From Candidatus Iainarchaeum sp. (lineage in GTDB: Archaea > Iainarchaeota > Iainarchaeia > Iainarchaeales > UBA10219), in NCBI GenBank assembly GCA_018304425.1, contig JAGVWE010000002.1:438437-502436 (forward strand): 64,000 nt of DNA, read 5' to 3'. The stretch's first letter is position 1; each line of letters opens with the position of its first letter. Positions 40,504 to 46,730 of the stretch are shown here, piece after piece. The translations under genes and the position numbers were made by a program. Below the pieces are notes generated by a model, which worked only from the letters and a program-made list of their open reading frames with translations, did not search any database and was not told where the DNA came from.

Positions 40504-41892
40504 TTACTCTCTTGCCTTCTCCCACTCCACTTCGGGGAACTCCCGGAGCTTGGCGAACACGGTTTCCCTGATTTCCGCCAGCTTTTCCTGGGTCTTGGCC
40601 TCGAACCGCAACGTGAGATAGGGGTTGGTGTTGCTGGCCCGCACCAGGCCCCAGGCCCCTTCCCCGAACAACACCCGGATCCCGTCCACGGTGATGGCGG
40701 GAAACCGGGCCGCAAAATGGGCCTTTACTCGTTCCACGACTTCGAACTTTTTCTCGTCCGGGCACGGCACCTTTATCTCGTGCGTGGCGAACACCCTGGG
40801 CAGGCCTTCCAACAACGCCGAAAACGGTTTCCCCTCCCCCTCATAGTACTTGAGGAGCCGCAGCGCGGCCAACAGCGAGTCGTCGAACCCGTAATAGTCT
40901 TCGCGGAAGAACAGGTGCCCCGAAACCTCTCCCCCCAGCAACGCGTTTTCCTCCCGCATCTTCTGCTTGATGAGGGAGTGCCCGGCCTTCCACACAATGG
41001 CCTTGCCCCCATGCGCCTCGATGTCGTCGAACACGTTCTGCGAGCACTTGACTTCGCCCACGATTTTCGCGCCCGGGCACCGCTTCAACAAGTCCCGGGC
41101 CAGCAACAACAAGAGGTTATCCGCGGTATGCGCTTGCCCCCGCTCGTCGACCACCCCAATCCGGTCTCCATCGCCGTCAAAGCCCAGGCCCAGCTCCGCC
41201 TTCTCCCGCACCACGGCCTCCTTGAGCCAAGCCAGGTTGGCCTCGACTTCTGGGTCGGGCAAGTGCGTGGGGTAACGGGAGTCCGGCTCGCAAAACAATT
41301 CCACGACCTCGCAGCCGGCTGCCCGCAACACCTTCGGGGCATACAAGCCCGCAATGCCGTTGCCCGCGTCCACGACTACCTTCGTCTTTCGCTTCAGTTT
41401 CACGCGTTTCCCGAGTTCCCGGAAATAGTCTTCGGCCACGTCTTTTTCGTCGAGTTCCCCGCTTCCCACCGCGAACTCCCCTCGTTCCGCGATTCGCCGG
41501 ATTTCCTGCACGGCCTTCCCGTACACGGGCCGCGCCTCCTTTTCCGTCAACTTGAATCCATTGAATTCCTTGGGGTTGTGGCTGCCCGTGACATTCACTC
41601 CCCCGTCAAACCCGTAATAGCAGACCGCGAAGTACATCATGGGGCTCAAGCTCAAGCCGATGTTGGTTGCCTGGCAGCCAGTGTCCCGCAGGCCCCGGAT
41701 GAAAGCCGGCTTCAATTCCGCGGTGCTCTCCCGGTTGTCGCCGCCCACGCAGATGCGTTTCCCGCTCAGCCCCTGGATGTAGGTGCCGAACGCTTTTCCC
41801 AGCACCTCGGCCCCTTCCGGGGTCAAGTCCTTTCCCACGAGGCCGCGGATGTCGTACTCGCGGAAGATGTAGGGGTTCAACCTGACAGCCAT
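40504..41892 (-). CDS. Phosphomannomutase/phosphoglucomutase
   Basis: This 462-residue alpha-D-phosphohexomutase interconverts hexose 6- and 1-phosphates and feeds the nucleotide-sugar pool. It has the N-terminal FREYDIRGLVGKDLTPE, the phosphoserine loop GVNVTGSHNPKEFNGFKL (Ser104), the metal loop GLGFDGDGDRIGVVDE, the sugar-binding loop GGEVSGHLFFRE (G-E-x-S-G-H) and the phosphate-binding C-terminus VRASNTNPYLTLRFEA (R-x-S-N-T-x-P). All four functional loops are intact. Archaeal members usually have both PMM and PGM activity. The start at 41892 is about 27 bp from a TATA-like element (41917-41923, read on the minus strand). Confidence 0.94.
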   Translation of the reverse strand: MAVRLNPYIFREYDIRGLVGKDLTPEGAEVLGKAFGTYIQGLSGKRICVGGDNRESTAELKPAFIRGLRDTGCQATNIGLSLSPMMYFAVCYYGFDGGVNVTGSHNPKEFNGFKLTEKEARPVYGKAVQEIRRIAERGEFAVGSGELDEKDVAEDYFRELGKRVKLKRKTKVVVDAGNGIAGLYAPKVLRAAGCEVVELFCEPDSRYPTHLPDPEVEANLAWLKEAVVREKAELGLGFDGDGDRIGVVDERGQAHTADNLLLLLARDLLKRCPGAKIVGEVKCSQNVFDDIEAHGGKAIVWKAGHSLIKQKMREENALLGGEVSGHLFFREDYYGFDDSLLAALRLLKYYEGEGKPFSALLEGLPRVFATHEIKVPCPDEKKFEVVERVKAHFAARFPAITVDGIRVLFGEGAWGLVRASNTNPYLTLRFEAKTQEKLAEIRETVFAKLREFPEVEWEKARE

Positions 41893-41916
41893 ATGCCATT
41901 AGTCTCCCGGTAAGCC

Positions 41917-41923
41917 TTTTTAA
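41917..41923. promoter_or_regulatory. TATA-like element, usable in both directions
   Basis: TTTTTAA on the plus strand (TTAAAAA on the minus strand) is centred about 27 bp before the phosphomannomutase ATG (41892) and, in the other direction, about 30 bp before the base of the structured RNA candidate. It is followed by a 6-bp hairpin CCCTCC/GGAGGG (41925-41939). Confidence 0.5.
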
Positions 41924-41949
41924 CCCCTCCAAGGGAGGGCATCGTAGAA

Positions 41950-42157
41950 GCAGGTAAGGGTAAAGTGTTGGAGGGAAAATCGGGGCAGAAAGTCCGAGGA
42001 AATTCTGTTACCGGCTTTTTCCGAGGAAAAGGCCGGCCTTGTCTTCCGAAGAAGGCAAGCATGCACCCGTGGATGCGCGTTTCCCGCGATTTTTTTCCCT
42101 GCTGGGAAAGAGTCCTCCGGGGAGGAACACCCTTCCAACACCGGTAACCCTTACCTC
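41950..42157. ncRNA. Structured RNA candidate: multi-hairpin junction closed by a 20-bp stem
   Basis: No convincing protein frame fits here. The ends pair: 41953-41961 with 42147-42155 (9 bp), 41965-41972 with 42134-42141 (8 bp) and 41973-41975 with 42130-42132. Inside are consecutive hairpins: 41986-42007; 42011-42036 (11 bp); 42038-42059 (9 bp); 42059-42076 (one mismatch); 42076-42088; 42094-42109; 42113-42126. Minus-strand loops would be CUCG, CUCG, UUCG and CCCG closed by C-G, the very stable YNMG class; plus-strand evidence is the TTTTTAA box at 41917 and a T6 run at 42171-42176. Strand is therefore undecided. It does not show RNase P or SRP RNA core motifs. Confidence 0.6.
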
Positions 42158-42170
42158 GTTCTCCCATAAA

Positions 42171-42176
42171 TTTTTT
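42171..42176 (+). terminator. Possible poly-T terminator after the structured RNA
   Basis: A TTTTTT run lies about 15 bases beyond the closing stem, in the form used for archaeal termination, if the RNA is made from the plus strand. Confidence 0.35.
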
Positions 42177-42254
42177 GCTTCTTCGGAAACCCAACCCCTT
42201 TTTATGTAGCAAGACCGGCTTTTTTAATCCTTTCAGGCCCTTTCCTTGATTGGC

Positions 42255-42292
42255 ATGCTTGTAATCGGTTTGACTTCTTCGATTGGCTGTGG
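42255..42292 (+). pseudogene. Duplicated 5' end of coaE
   Basis: An ATG followed by codons for MLVIGLTSSIGCG repeats the first 13 codons of the intact coaE gene at 42452 (MLVVGLTSSIGCG). The last 23 bp (42270-42292 against 42467-42489) are identical; the first 15 bp differ at five sites, mostly silent. Homology stops in the P-loop codons, where the palindromic array begins, so the catalytic Lys is lost. The frame runs on into repeats and is not a functional kinase. Confidence 0.8.
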
Positions 42293-42296
42293 TCAC

Positions 42297-42411
42297 AGCC
42301 TTTTTGCCTTCGGCAAAAAGCCTGGGGAAAAAAGGTGGGCTGAAGCCCACAACAGCCTTTTTGCCTTCGGCAAAAAGCCTGGGGAAAAACGGGTGCCATA
42401 CTTTGTATGGC
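42297..42411. repeat. Palindromic repeat array between the two coaE starts
   Basis: Two identical units of at least 34 bp (42297-42330 and 42353-42386) each contain a 9-bp stem CTTTTTGCC/GGCAAAAAG around TTC followed by CCTGGGGAAAA. Between them lies GTGGGC/GCCCAC (42335-42350) and after them GCCATAC/GTATGGC (about 42394-42410). The core matches the element at 14838-14858. The rest of this 41893-42451 gene-free stretch (about 42180-42250) has no recognisable feature. Confidence 0.75.
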
Positions 42412-42451
42412 GCGGGCCTTTTCGTTTGGGTGAATGGGGGCGGGTCTTGAT

Positions 42452-43048
42452 ATGCTCGTCGTTGGCTTGACTTCTTCGATTGGCTGTGGCAAGTCCACGG
42501 TCGCGGGCTTCTTTCGGGAGCTGGGCGCCAAGGTCATTGACGCCGACGCCATTGTTTCCCGCCTCTACCGGGAGGATATAGCCCTCAAGAAGCGGTTGCT
42601 GGCCCACTTTGGTTCCGGCATCCTCTGCAAGGGCGGCATCGACCGGAAGGCCTTGGCCGCCATTGTCTTCAATGACCGCAGCCAACTCGAGGCCTTGAAC
42701 GCCTTGGTCCACCCCGTTGTTTTGGCGGAAATCAAGGCTGGGCTGGCTTCCACCTGCGGCAAGCCCCTGGTGGTCTTGGACGTGCCCTTGCTCGTGGAGT
42801 CAACCGTGGTCCGCTTGATTGACTGCTTGGTCGTCGTCAAGTGTTCGCCGAGCCAGCAACTCGAACGCGTCATGCACCACTTGAACCTCTCCAGGGAAGA
42901 GGCCTTGAAGCGCATTTCCGCCCAGCTCCCCTTAAGGGAAAAACTTAAATTAGCCGACTACCTCATTGATAACAGTGGTTCCTTGAAGGACACGCGAAAG
43001 CAAGTCGAGTTCTTGTTCAACCGGTTCCTGGGGGAGGCCCAAGCATGA
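42452..43048 (+). CDS. coaE: Dephospho-CoA kinase, bacterial CoaE type
   Basis: This 198-residue P-loop kinase phosphorylates dephospho-CoA, the last step of coenzyme A synthesis. The P-loop GLTSSIGCGKSTVAGFF, the DADAIVSRLY motif (Asp, dephospho-CoA binding), KALAAIVFND and HPVVLAEIKAG, VVLDVPLLVES and the DNSGSLKD end are all CoaE landmarks. Most archaea use an unrelated GTP-dependent enzyme (DUF359), so this is probably of bacterial descent. ATG 42452 starts directly at the P-loop strand; the ATG at 42434 would add six residues. It overlaps coaD by four bases. Confidence 0.9.
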   Translation: MLVVGLTSSIGCGKSTVAGFFRELGAKVIDADAIVSRLYREDIALKKRLLAHFGSGILCKGGIDRKALAAIVFNDRSQLEALNALVHPVVLAEIKAGLASTCGKPLVVLDVPLLVESTVVRLIDCLVVVKCSPSQQLERVMHHLNLSREEALKRISAQLPLREKLKLADYLIDNSGSLKDTRKQVEFLFNRFLGEAQA

Positions 43049-43536
43049 CGCAGCAGCGCATCGCCGTTTATCCTGGCACCTTTGACCCCGTCACCTTGGG
43101 CCACTTGGATGTCATCCAGCGCGCGCTCAAGCTCTTTGACGGGCTCATCGTGGCCGTGGCCGATGGCCCGCACAAGAAACCGTTTTTCCCGCTTTCCGAG
43201 CGCCTGGCCATGGTGGAGGAGAGCGTGGCCGGCTTGGACCGCATAACGGTGAAGCCCTTGAAGGGTTTGCTGGTGGACTTTGCGCGGGAGAACCAGGCCC
43301 AGGTCGTGGTCCGCGGCCTGCGGGCAGTTTCTGACTTCGAGGACGAGTTCCAAATGGCTACCGTGAACCGGCGGCTGGGCCCGGGCCTTGAAACGGTTTT
43401 CGTGATGACGTCGGAGAAGTTCTTTTACTTGTCGAGCAGCGTGGTCCGGGAACTCGCGTTCCTGGGCGGGAACGTCGGGGACTTCGTTCCCGCGCCGGTC
43501 GCTGAGCGCCTCAAAAACCGAAGGAAGCAGGTTTAA
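43045..43536 (+). CDS. coaD: Phosphopantetheine adenylyltransferase, bacterial CoaD type
   Basis: This 163-residue enzyme transfers AMP from ATP to 4'-phosphopantetheine, making dephospho-CoA for CoaE. The motifs are those of bacterial CoaD: AVYPGTFDPVTLGHLDVIQR (T/HxGH), VVRGLRAVSDFEDEFQMATV, NRRLGPGLETVFVMTSEKF, LSSSVVRELAFLGGNVGDFV (S-S-x-x-R-E). Archaeal and eukaryotic PPATs differ in these segments. It starts four bases inside coaE (ATGA), so the last two CoA steps form a two-gene operon. The next promoter begins 33 bp downstream. Confidence 0.94.
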   Translation: MTQQRIAVYPGTFDPVTLGHLDVIQRALKLFDGLIVAVADGPHKKPFFPLSERLAMVEESVAGLDRITVKPLKGLLVDFARENQAQVVVRGLRAVSDFEDEFQMATVNRRLGPGLETVFVMTSEKFFYLSSSVVRELAFLGGNVGDFVPAPVAERLKNRRKQV

Positions 43537-43568
43537 ATAGGGGTTCCCCCCCTTACTCGTGCGTAAAC

Positions 43569-43576
43569 TTTATATA
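43569..43576 (+). promoter_or_regulatory. TATA box for the type IV pilin gene
   Basis: A perfect TTTATATA lies 60 bp before ATG 43635, giving a leader of about 35 bases that contains GGAGGG seven bases before the ATG. This is the strongest promoter-plus-ribosome-site pair in the window, in keeping with an abundant structural protein. Confidence 0.75.
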
Positions 43577-43634
43577 CCTCAAAGGTGTTATTGGTAGCAT
43601 TACAATTCGCCTTTCAGGAACCAATAGGAGGGAC

Positions 43635-44132
43635 ATGATGGAGCATAGAGGTCAATCAGCGTTGGAATACTTAATGACCTATGGCTGGGCACTGGTCGTC
43701 ATCGTGATAGCCGTTGCCGCCTTGGTGATACTACTTAACCCGAGCCAAATACAGGGAAACAGGTGTGACACAAAACTGGGGCCCTTTGCCTTGTCCGCAG
43801 AGTCATCGGTTCTGACAAATAAAGCCACCTTTGTTTTGACAAACGGACTAGGTGTTTCAATAAATTATATGGACTTTGAGCTTTCAGGCACAGATAACGG
43901 TGCCGCCGAAACCTGGTTTCCGTTCGATACTGCTGGGACCTGTAATGATGCAACGTTAGCCCCTAATGTTACCGGAAATTATACCTGTAACTTTACCGCA
44001 GGCAATACAATAGGTTCGGGCGACCAATACGATATGACGGTCAAATTGCGGTACGCCACGCCAAACGTTGGACAAGCAGCAGTAGCTGACCGACCAGTTG
44101 TAACAGCCAAGTGCACGGGAAAAGTCGTATAA
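43635..44132 (+). CDS. Archaeal type IV pilin with class III signal peptide
   Basis: This 165-residue pilin has the N-terminus HRGQSALEYLMTYGWALVVI, the class III signal: a short basic leader, cleavage after RG, mature protein starting QSALEYL, then a hydrophobic helix (WALVVIVIAVAALVILLNP). The mature Glu+5 equivalent is present. The rest is a beta-rich globular domain with four Cys and several N-glycosylation sequons (NVTGNYT, NFT). It is probably the major pilin assembled by the motor encoded at 44830-48419. It has its own strong promoter and a T-rich terminator. Confidence 0.92.
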   Translation: MMEHRGQSALEYLMTYGWALVVIVIAVAALVILLNPSQIQGNRCDTKLGPFALSAESSVLTNKATFVLTNGLGVSINYMDFELSGTDNGAAETWFPFDTAGTCNDATLAPNVTGNYTCNFTAGNTIGSGDQYDMTVKLRYATPNVGQAAVADRPVVTAKCTGKVV

Positions 44133-44147
44133 GCGGCTTATTCCCTC

Positions 44148-44172
44148 CTTTTTTCTTTTTCTTTTCTTTTTT
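44148..44172 (+). terminator. T-rich transcription terminator
   Basis: A 25-bp pyrimidine tract with several T4-T6 runs starts about 15 bp after the pilin stop, as expected for archaeal RNA polymerase termination. Confidence 0.65.
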
Positions 44173-44248
44173 CCCGGTCCAGCCCCCGGCCTCTTATCCC
44201 ATGGCCTTAAAAGCAGTGTGGCCGCGTTCAATATGTTTGAGGGGTTGA

Positions 44249-44656
44249 TTGGGCAAACGCCTATTCTTAGTGCTATTACTGGTTCTGGCTGGCCCGTTTA
44301 GCCACGCCGCGCTCCTCAACAACGGTTCCTTCGAGGACTGTTCTCCCAACAACTCGTGCGCCGCGCCCCTGGGCAGCGACTGGGACTACTTGCCAAGCAG
44401 TTGCCTGGATGCCAGTTCCGGTTCCGGCTACGCCGTGAAAGACACGGCGTTTGCCAGGCACGCCACGGACGGGCAATACTATTTTGGGTTGAACTCCTCC
44501 TCTGCAACCTGCACCCTATTCTATGCCCCGTTCCTGAAATATGGGGGAAGAATAGCCTATGATTTGAACGTCCAACGCCTTGGCAGCTTTGTCGCTCCCA
44601 TCGTCGATTTCACGTCAAGGGATTCAAACAACTCCTTGCAGTTGGGCCACCAATAA
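44249..44656 (+). CDS. Secreted protein, apparently truncated jelly-roll-like domain
   Basis: This 135-residue product has a signal peptide (LFLVLLLVLAGPFSHAA) and a LLNNGSFEDCSP start typical of carbohydrate-binding-like jelly-roll domains, with four or more Cys. It ends abruptly after DYDLN-type strands (AYDLNVQRLGSFVAPIVDFT), shorter than a complete domain. Start is TTG 44249 after GAGGGG. The following frame (44658-44813) carries a tail related to the gene at the window end, so the two may be parts of one gene separated by a frameshift or deletion. Confidence 0.55.
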   Translation: MGKRLFLVLLLVLAGPFSHAALLNNGSFEDCSPNNSCAAPLGSDWDYLPSSCLDASSGSGYAVKDTAFARHATDGQYYFGLNSSSATCTLFYAPFLKYGGRIAYDLNVQRLGSFVAPIVDFTSRDSNNSLQLGHQ

Positions 44657-44657
44657 A

Positions 44658-44813
44658 TTGACCACTGCCATCAAGCACTTCGCCAATGCCTGGGCCAACG
44701 CCCAAAACGCCTTAAAGTACGCCAACAAGGGCGTTAAACAGTCCCTGGACGAGGCCAAGGAAATGATTTTGGACGTCGAAGACCAGGAACTCGCAGAAGA
44801 CGAGCCCACCTAG
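44658..44813 (+). pseudogene. Orphan C-terminal tail related to the gene at 63802-64000
   Basis: This 51-residue open stretch, in a different frame from the preceding gene, contains KHFANAWANAQNALKYANKG and an acidic end (LDVEDQELAEDEPT). The tail of the gene at the right edge reads WFTKSWANSFNAYKYAAKT and also ends in an acidic run. The shared F-x-x-x-W-A-N-x-x-N-A-x-K-Y-A pattern indicates homology. Without a proper start it looks like the remains of a truncated gene or the frameshifted end of the upstream one. Confidence 0.5.
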
Positions 44814-44829
44814 TTCCAGCCATTTTCCC

Positions 44830-45837
44830 CTATTTCAGTAGTATGGGTCCGAACACGGTTAGCAGCGCGGTTCGCACAATGAGGAAGACGCCGAAGGAGG
44901 CCAGCAGCAAAAAGGGCAGGTACTTCAATCCCTCTTTTTCTTTGCCCTTGTTGATGACGCCGAGGGTCATGGCGGAGAAGAGGGCGCCGAAGACGATCAT
45001 GATTTCGATGAAGAGCACGACGAAGTCCACGGTGATGGTGGACTTGGAGGCTTGCAGCATGGACGTGGTAAAGCCGCTCACGCCACCCGTTCCCGCCGGC
45101 AGGTTGATGCTGCCCACGTTGGGTTTTTGGGCGGTCATGACTTGGACGATGAAGCTGCTGACCCCGTAGAGGGCGGGGGCGCCGAACGCCGAGGAAAAGA
45201 AGATGAGAATAACGTACGTTGAGACGTCGGCTTGTTCTTCTTCGCGTAACGCGTTTTGCTCGCGGAGGTTGTTCGACAACTGGATAAGCAGGTCGGAGAT
45301 TTCCCCGCCAGAGCCGATGCCCCGGGACAACAGCCACACGGTTTGTTCGAGGATCCTTGACTTGATGCGGCCCGGCATGCCGTTCAACGCGATTTCAACG
45401 GGAACCCCGGACATGATTTCCGTGCTCGACCGCTTCAGCTCCCTTTCCAGGGGCCCGAACTCCGGCCTAGCCGAGACGATCAAGGCCTTTTCCGTGGTCA
45501 ACCCCGCGCGGATGTTGGAGGAAATGAGTTGCAGGGCATCCGGGAGGATGCGTTCCACGAACTGCCCTTTTCCGTCCGCGGAGAGGCTCAGCATCAGGTA
45601 GGGCACCACGAGGAAGCCGGCGAAGAAGCCCAGGAACGTGAAAGCGGGGGGGATGTGGAGGAACAAGGCCAGCACGGAGGCCACCACCAGGCTGGCGACC
45701 AGGGAATAGACCAGGAGGAACCCCACGAACCGCCTTACTTCGAGCCGGACATCCGCGTACAGCAGTTGCTTGGCGAACGCTTCCCGCATGGGTTTTGGGG
45801 CCAGCGATGCCGTGCTTTCATAGAATCCCATTTCCAT
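44830..45837 (-). CDS. Type II/IV secretion platform protein (TadC-like, T2SSF family)
   Basis: This 335-residue integral membrane platform protein belongs to an archaeal type IV pilus. The T2SSF domain lies at about 95-230 (ILPDALQLISSNIRAGLTTE; RGIGSGGEISDLLIQLSNNL), and membrane spans occur at about 38-85, 210-235 and in a C-terminal trio (about 265-330). It is paired with the related upstream protein, the usual TadB/TadC arrangement. ATG 45837 shares one base with the upstream TGA (TGATG). The -35 region is absent, so it depends on the operon promoter. Confidence 0.88.
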   Translation of the reverse strand: MEMGFYESTASLAPKPMREAFAKQLLYADVRLEVRRFVGFLLVYSLVASLVVASVLALFLHIPPAFTFLGFFAGFLVVPYLMLSLSADGKGQFVERILPDALQLISSNIRAGLTTEKALIVSARPEFGPLERELKRSSTEIMSGVPVEIALNGMPGRIKSRILEQTVWLLSRGIGSGGEISDLLIQLSNNLREQNALREEEQADVSTYVILIFFSSAFGAPALYGVSSFIVQVMTAQKPNVGSINLPAGTGGVSGFTTSMLQASKSTITVDFVVLFIEIMIVFGALFSAMTLGVINKGKEKEGLKYLPFLLLASFGVFLIVRTALLTVFGPILLK

Positions 45838-46730
45838 CAACCCAACAGGTTCGGTCGCTTGCTTTTCACCATGCCGATGAACATGAACTGCCCGGTCATG
45901 ACCATGGCGAACAACGCCCAGAAGAACATTTCCGTGACCGGGATCTGGGGGAAGCTCGTCAACACGATTAAGAAGGTTATGCCCAGCGCGGGGATGATGA
46001 CGCCCATCATCATGTACACGAGGGACAACACCTTTAATTGTCCGCCGTACCGCCGCATTTCAATGACTTGTTGCCGGGTCAGCGAGTCCACGGACTCCTT
46101 TAACACGATGCTCACGTCGGCCCCCGCCTTCATGCCGTTGACCAGCTGCCAGAGCGTCCTCCGCAAGTGATCCGAGGGATTGTTTTCCGCCATCCGCTCC
46201 AAGGCCTCTTTTTCAGGGGTTCCCGTCTGGATTTCTTTCGCGGTGCGGTCGAATTCCTCGCTGAGCTTCCCATAGTTTCCCTCGGCCACGGTTTTCATGG
46301 CGTCGAACAAGCTCACCCCGGACTTGATTTCGATGAGCAAAGTCCTCAACGCGAACACCAGGTTCTTGTCCAGTTCCCGCACCTTTTTCTTGACCACGAT
46401 TTTGGGGTACACCAGCAACTGCACCAGCACCATGAACCCGAAGACGAGGCCCAGCGCGAGTCCAGCCGGCACGGCCTTGCCGGGGTCCACGGCTCTCACC
46501 AGCACATAGCCGATGAGGGAGAAGAACACCGCGTAGAACAGGAACAACCACGTGGTTATCGCCAAATACTCGGTGTCGTCGATGTCCAGTCCTGCCTGGA
46601 CCAACTCGACTCGGAGCATGGGGTTGGCGCTGGCCAGCGCCGAGCCAAACCCGTAAAAGGGCTTGGCCAACAGCCTCGCCAGGGGCAGGGGAAACGGGCA
46701 GGCCGGCAGCTTGATGGGCGTTCCAGGCAT
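45837..46730 (-). CDS. Type II/IV secretion platform protein (TadB-like, T2SSF family)
   Basis: This 297-residue membrane protein of the T2SSF family has the conserved region ELDKNLVFALRTLLIEIKSG, then VSLFDAMKTVAEGNYGKLSE, and LVNGMKAGADVSIVLKESVD. Paired helices lie at about 62-108 and in the last 70 residues. It forms the inner platform with the TadC-like neighbour, turning ATPase motion into pilin insertion. It follows the ATPase gene directly: the ATPase stop codon begins at 46731, one base after its start. Confidence 0.88.
   Translation of the reverse strand: MPGTPIKLPACPFPLPLARLLAKPFYGFGSALASANPMLRVELVQAGLDIDDTEYLAITTWLFLFYAVFFSLIGYVLVRAVDPGKAVPAGLALGLVFGFMVLVQLLVYPKIVVKKKVRELDKNLVFALRTLLIEIKSGVSLFDAMKTVAEGNYGKLSEEFDRTAKEIQTGTPEKEALERMAENNPSDHLRRTLWQLVNGMKAGADVSIVLKESVDSLTRQQVIEMRRYGGQLKVLSLVYMMMGVIIPALGITFLIVLTSFPQIPVTEMFFWALFAMVMTGQFMFIGMVKSKRPNLLG

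Noticed and set aside
41950-42157. RNase P RNA or SRP RNA
   Set aside because: Fragments such as CAGAAAGTCCGAGG recall the RNase P core, but the conserved GAGGAAAGTCC, ACAGAA...GGCTTA and SRP helix 8 motifs are missing and the overall fold (serial hairpins in one junction) differs.
42246-42470. 74-residue frame starting MIGMLVIGLTSSIGCG
   Set aside because: It begins with the duplicated coaE start but then translates the palindromes (SLFAFGKKPGEKR twice), so it is not a functional protein.
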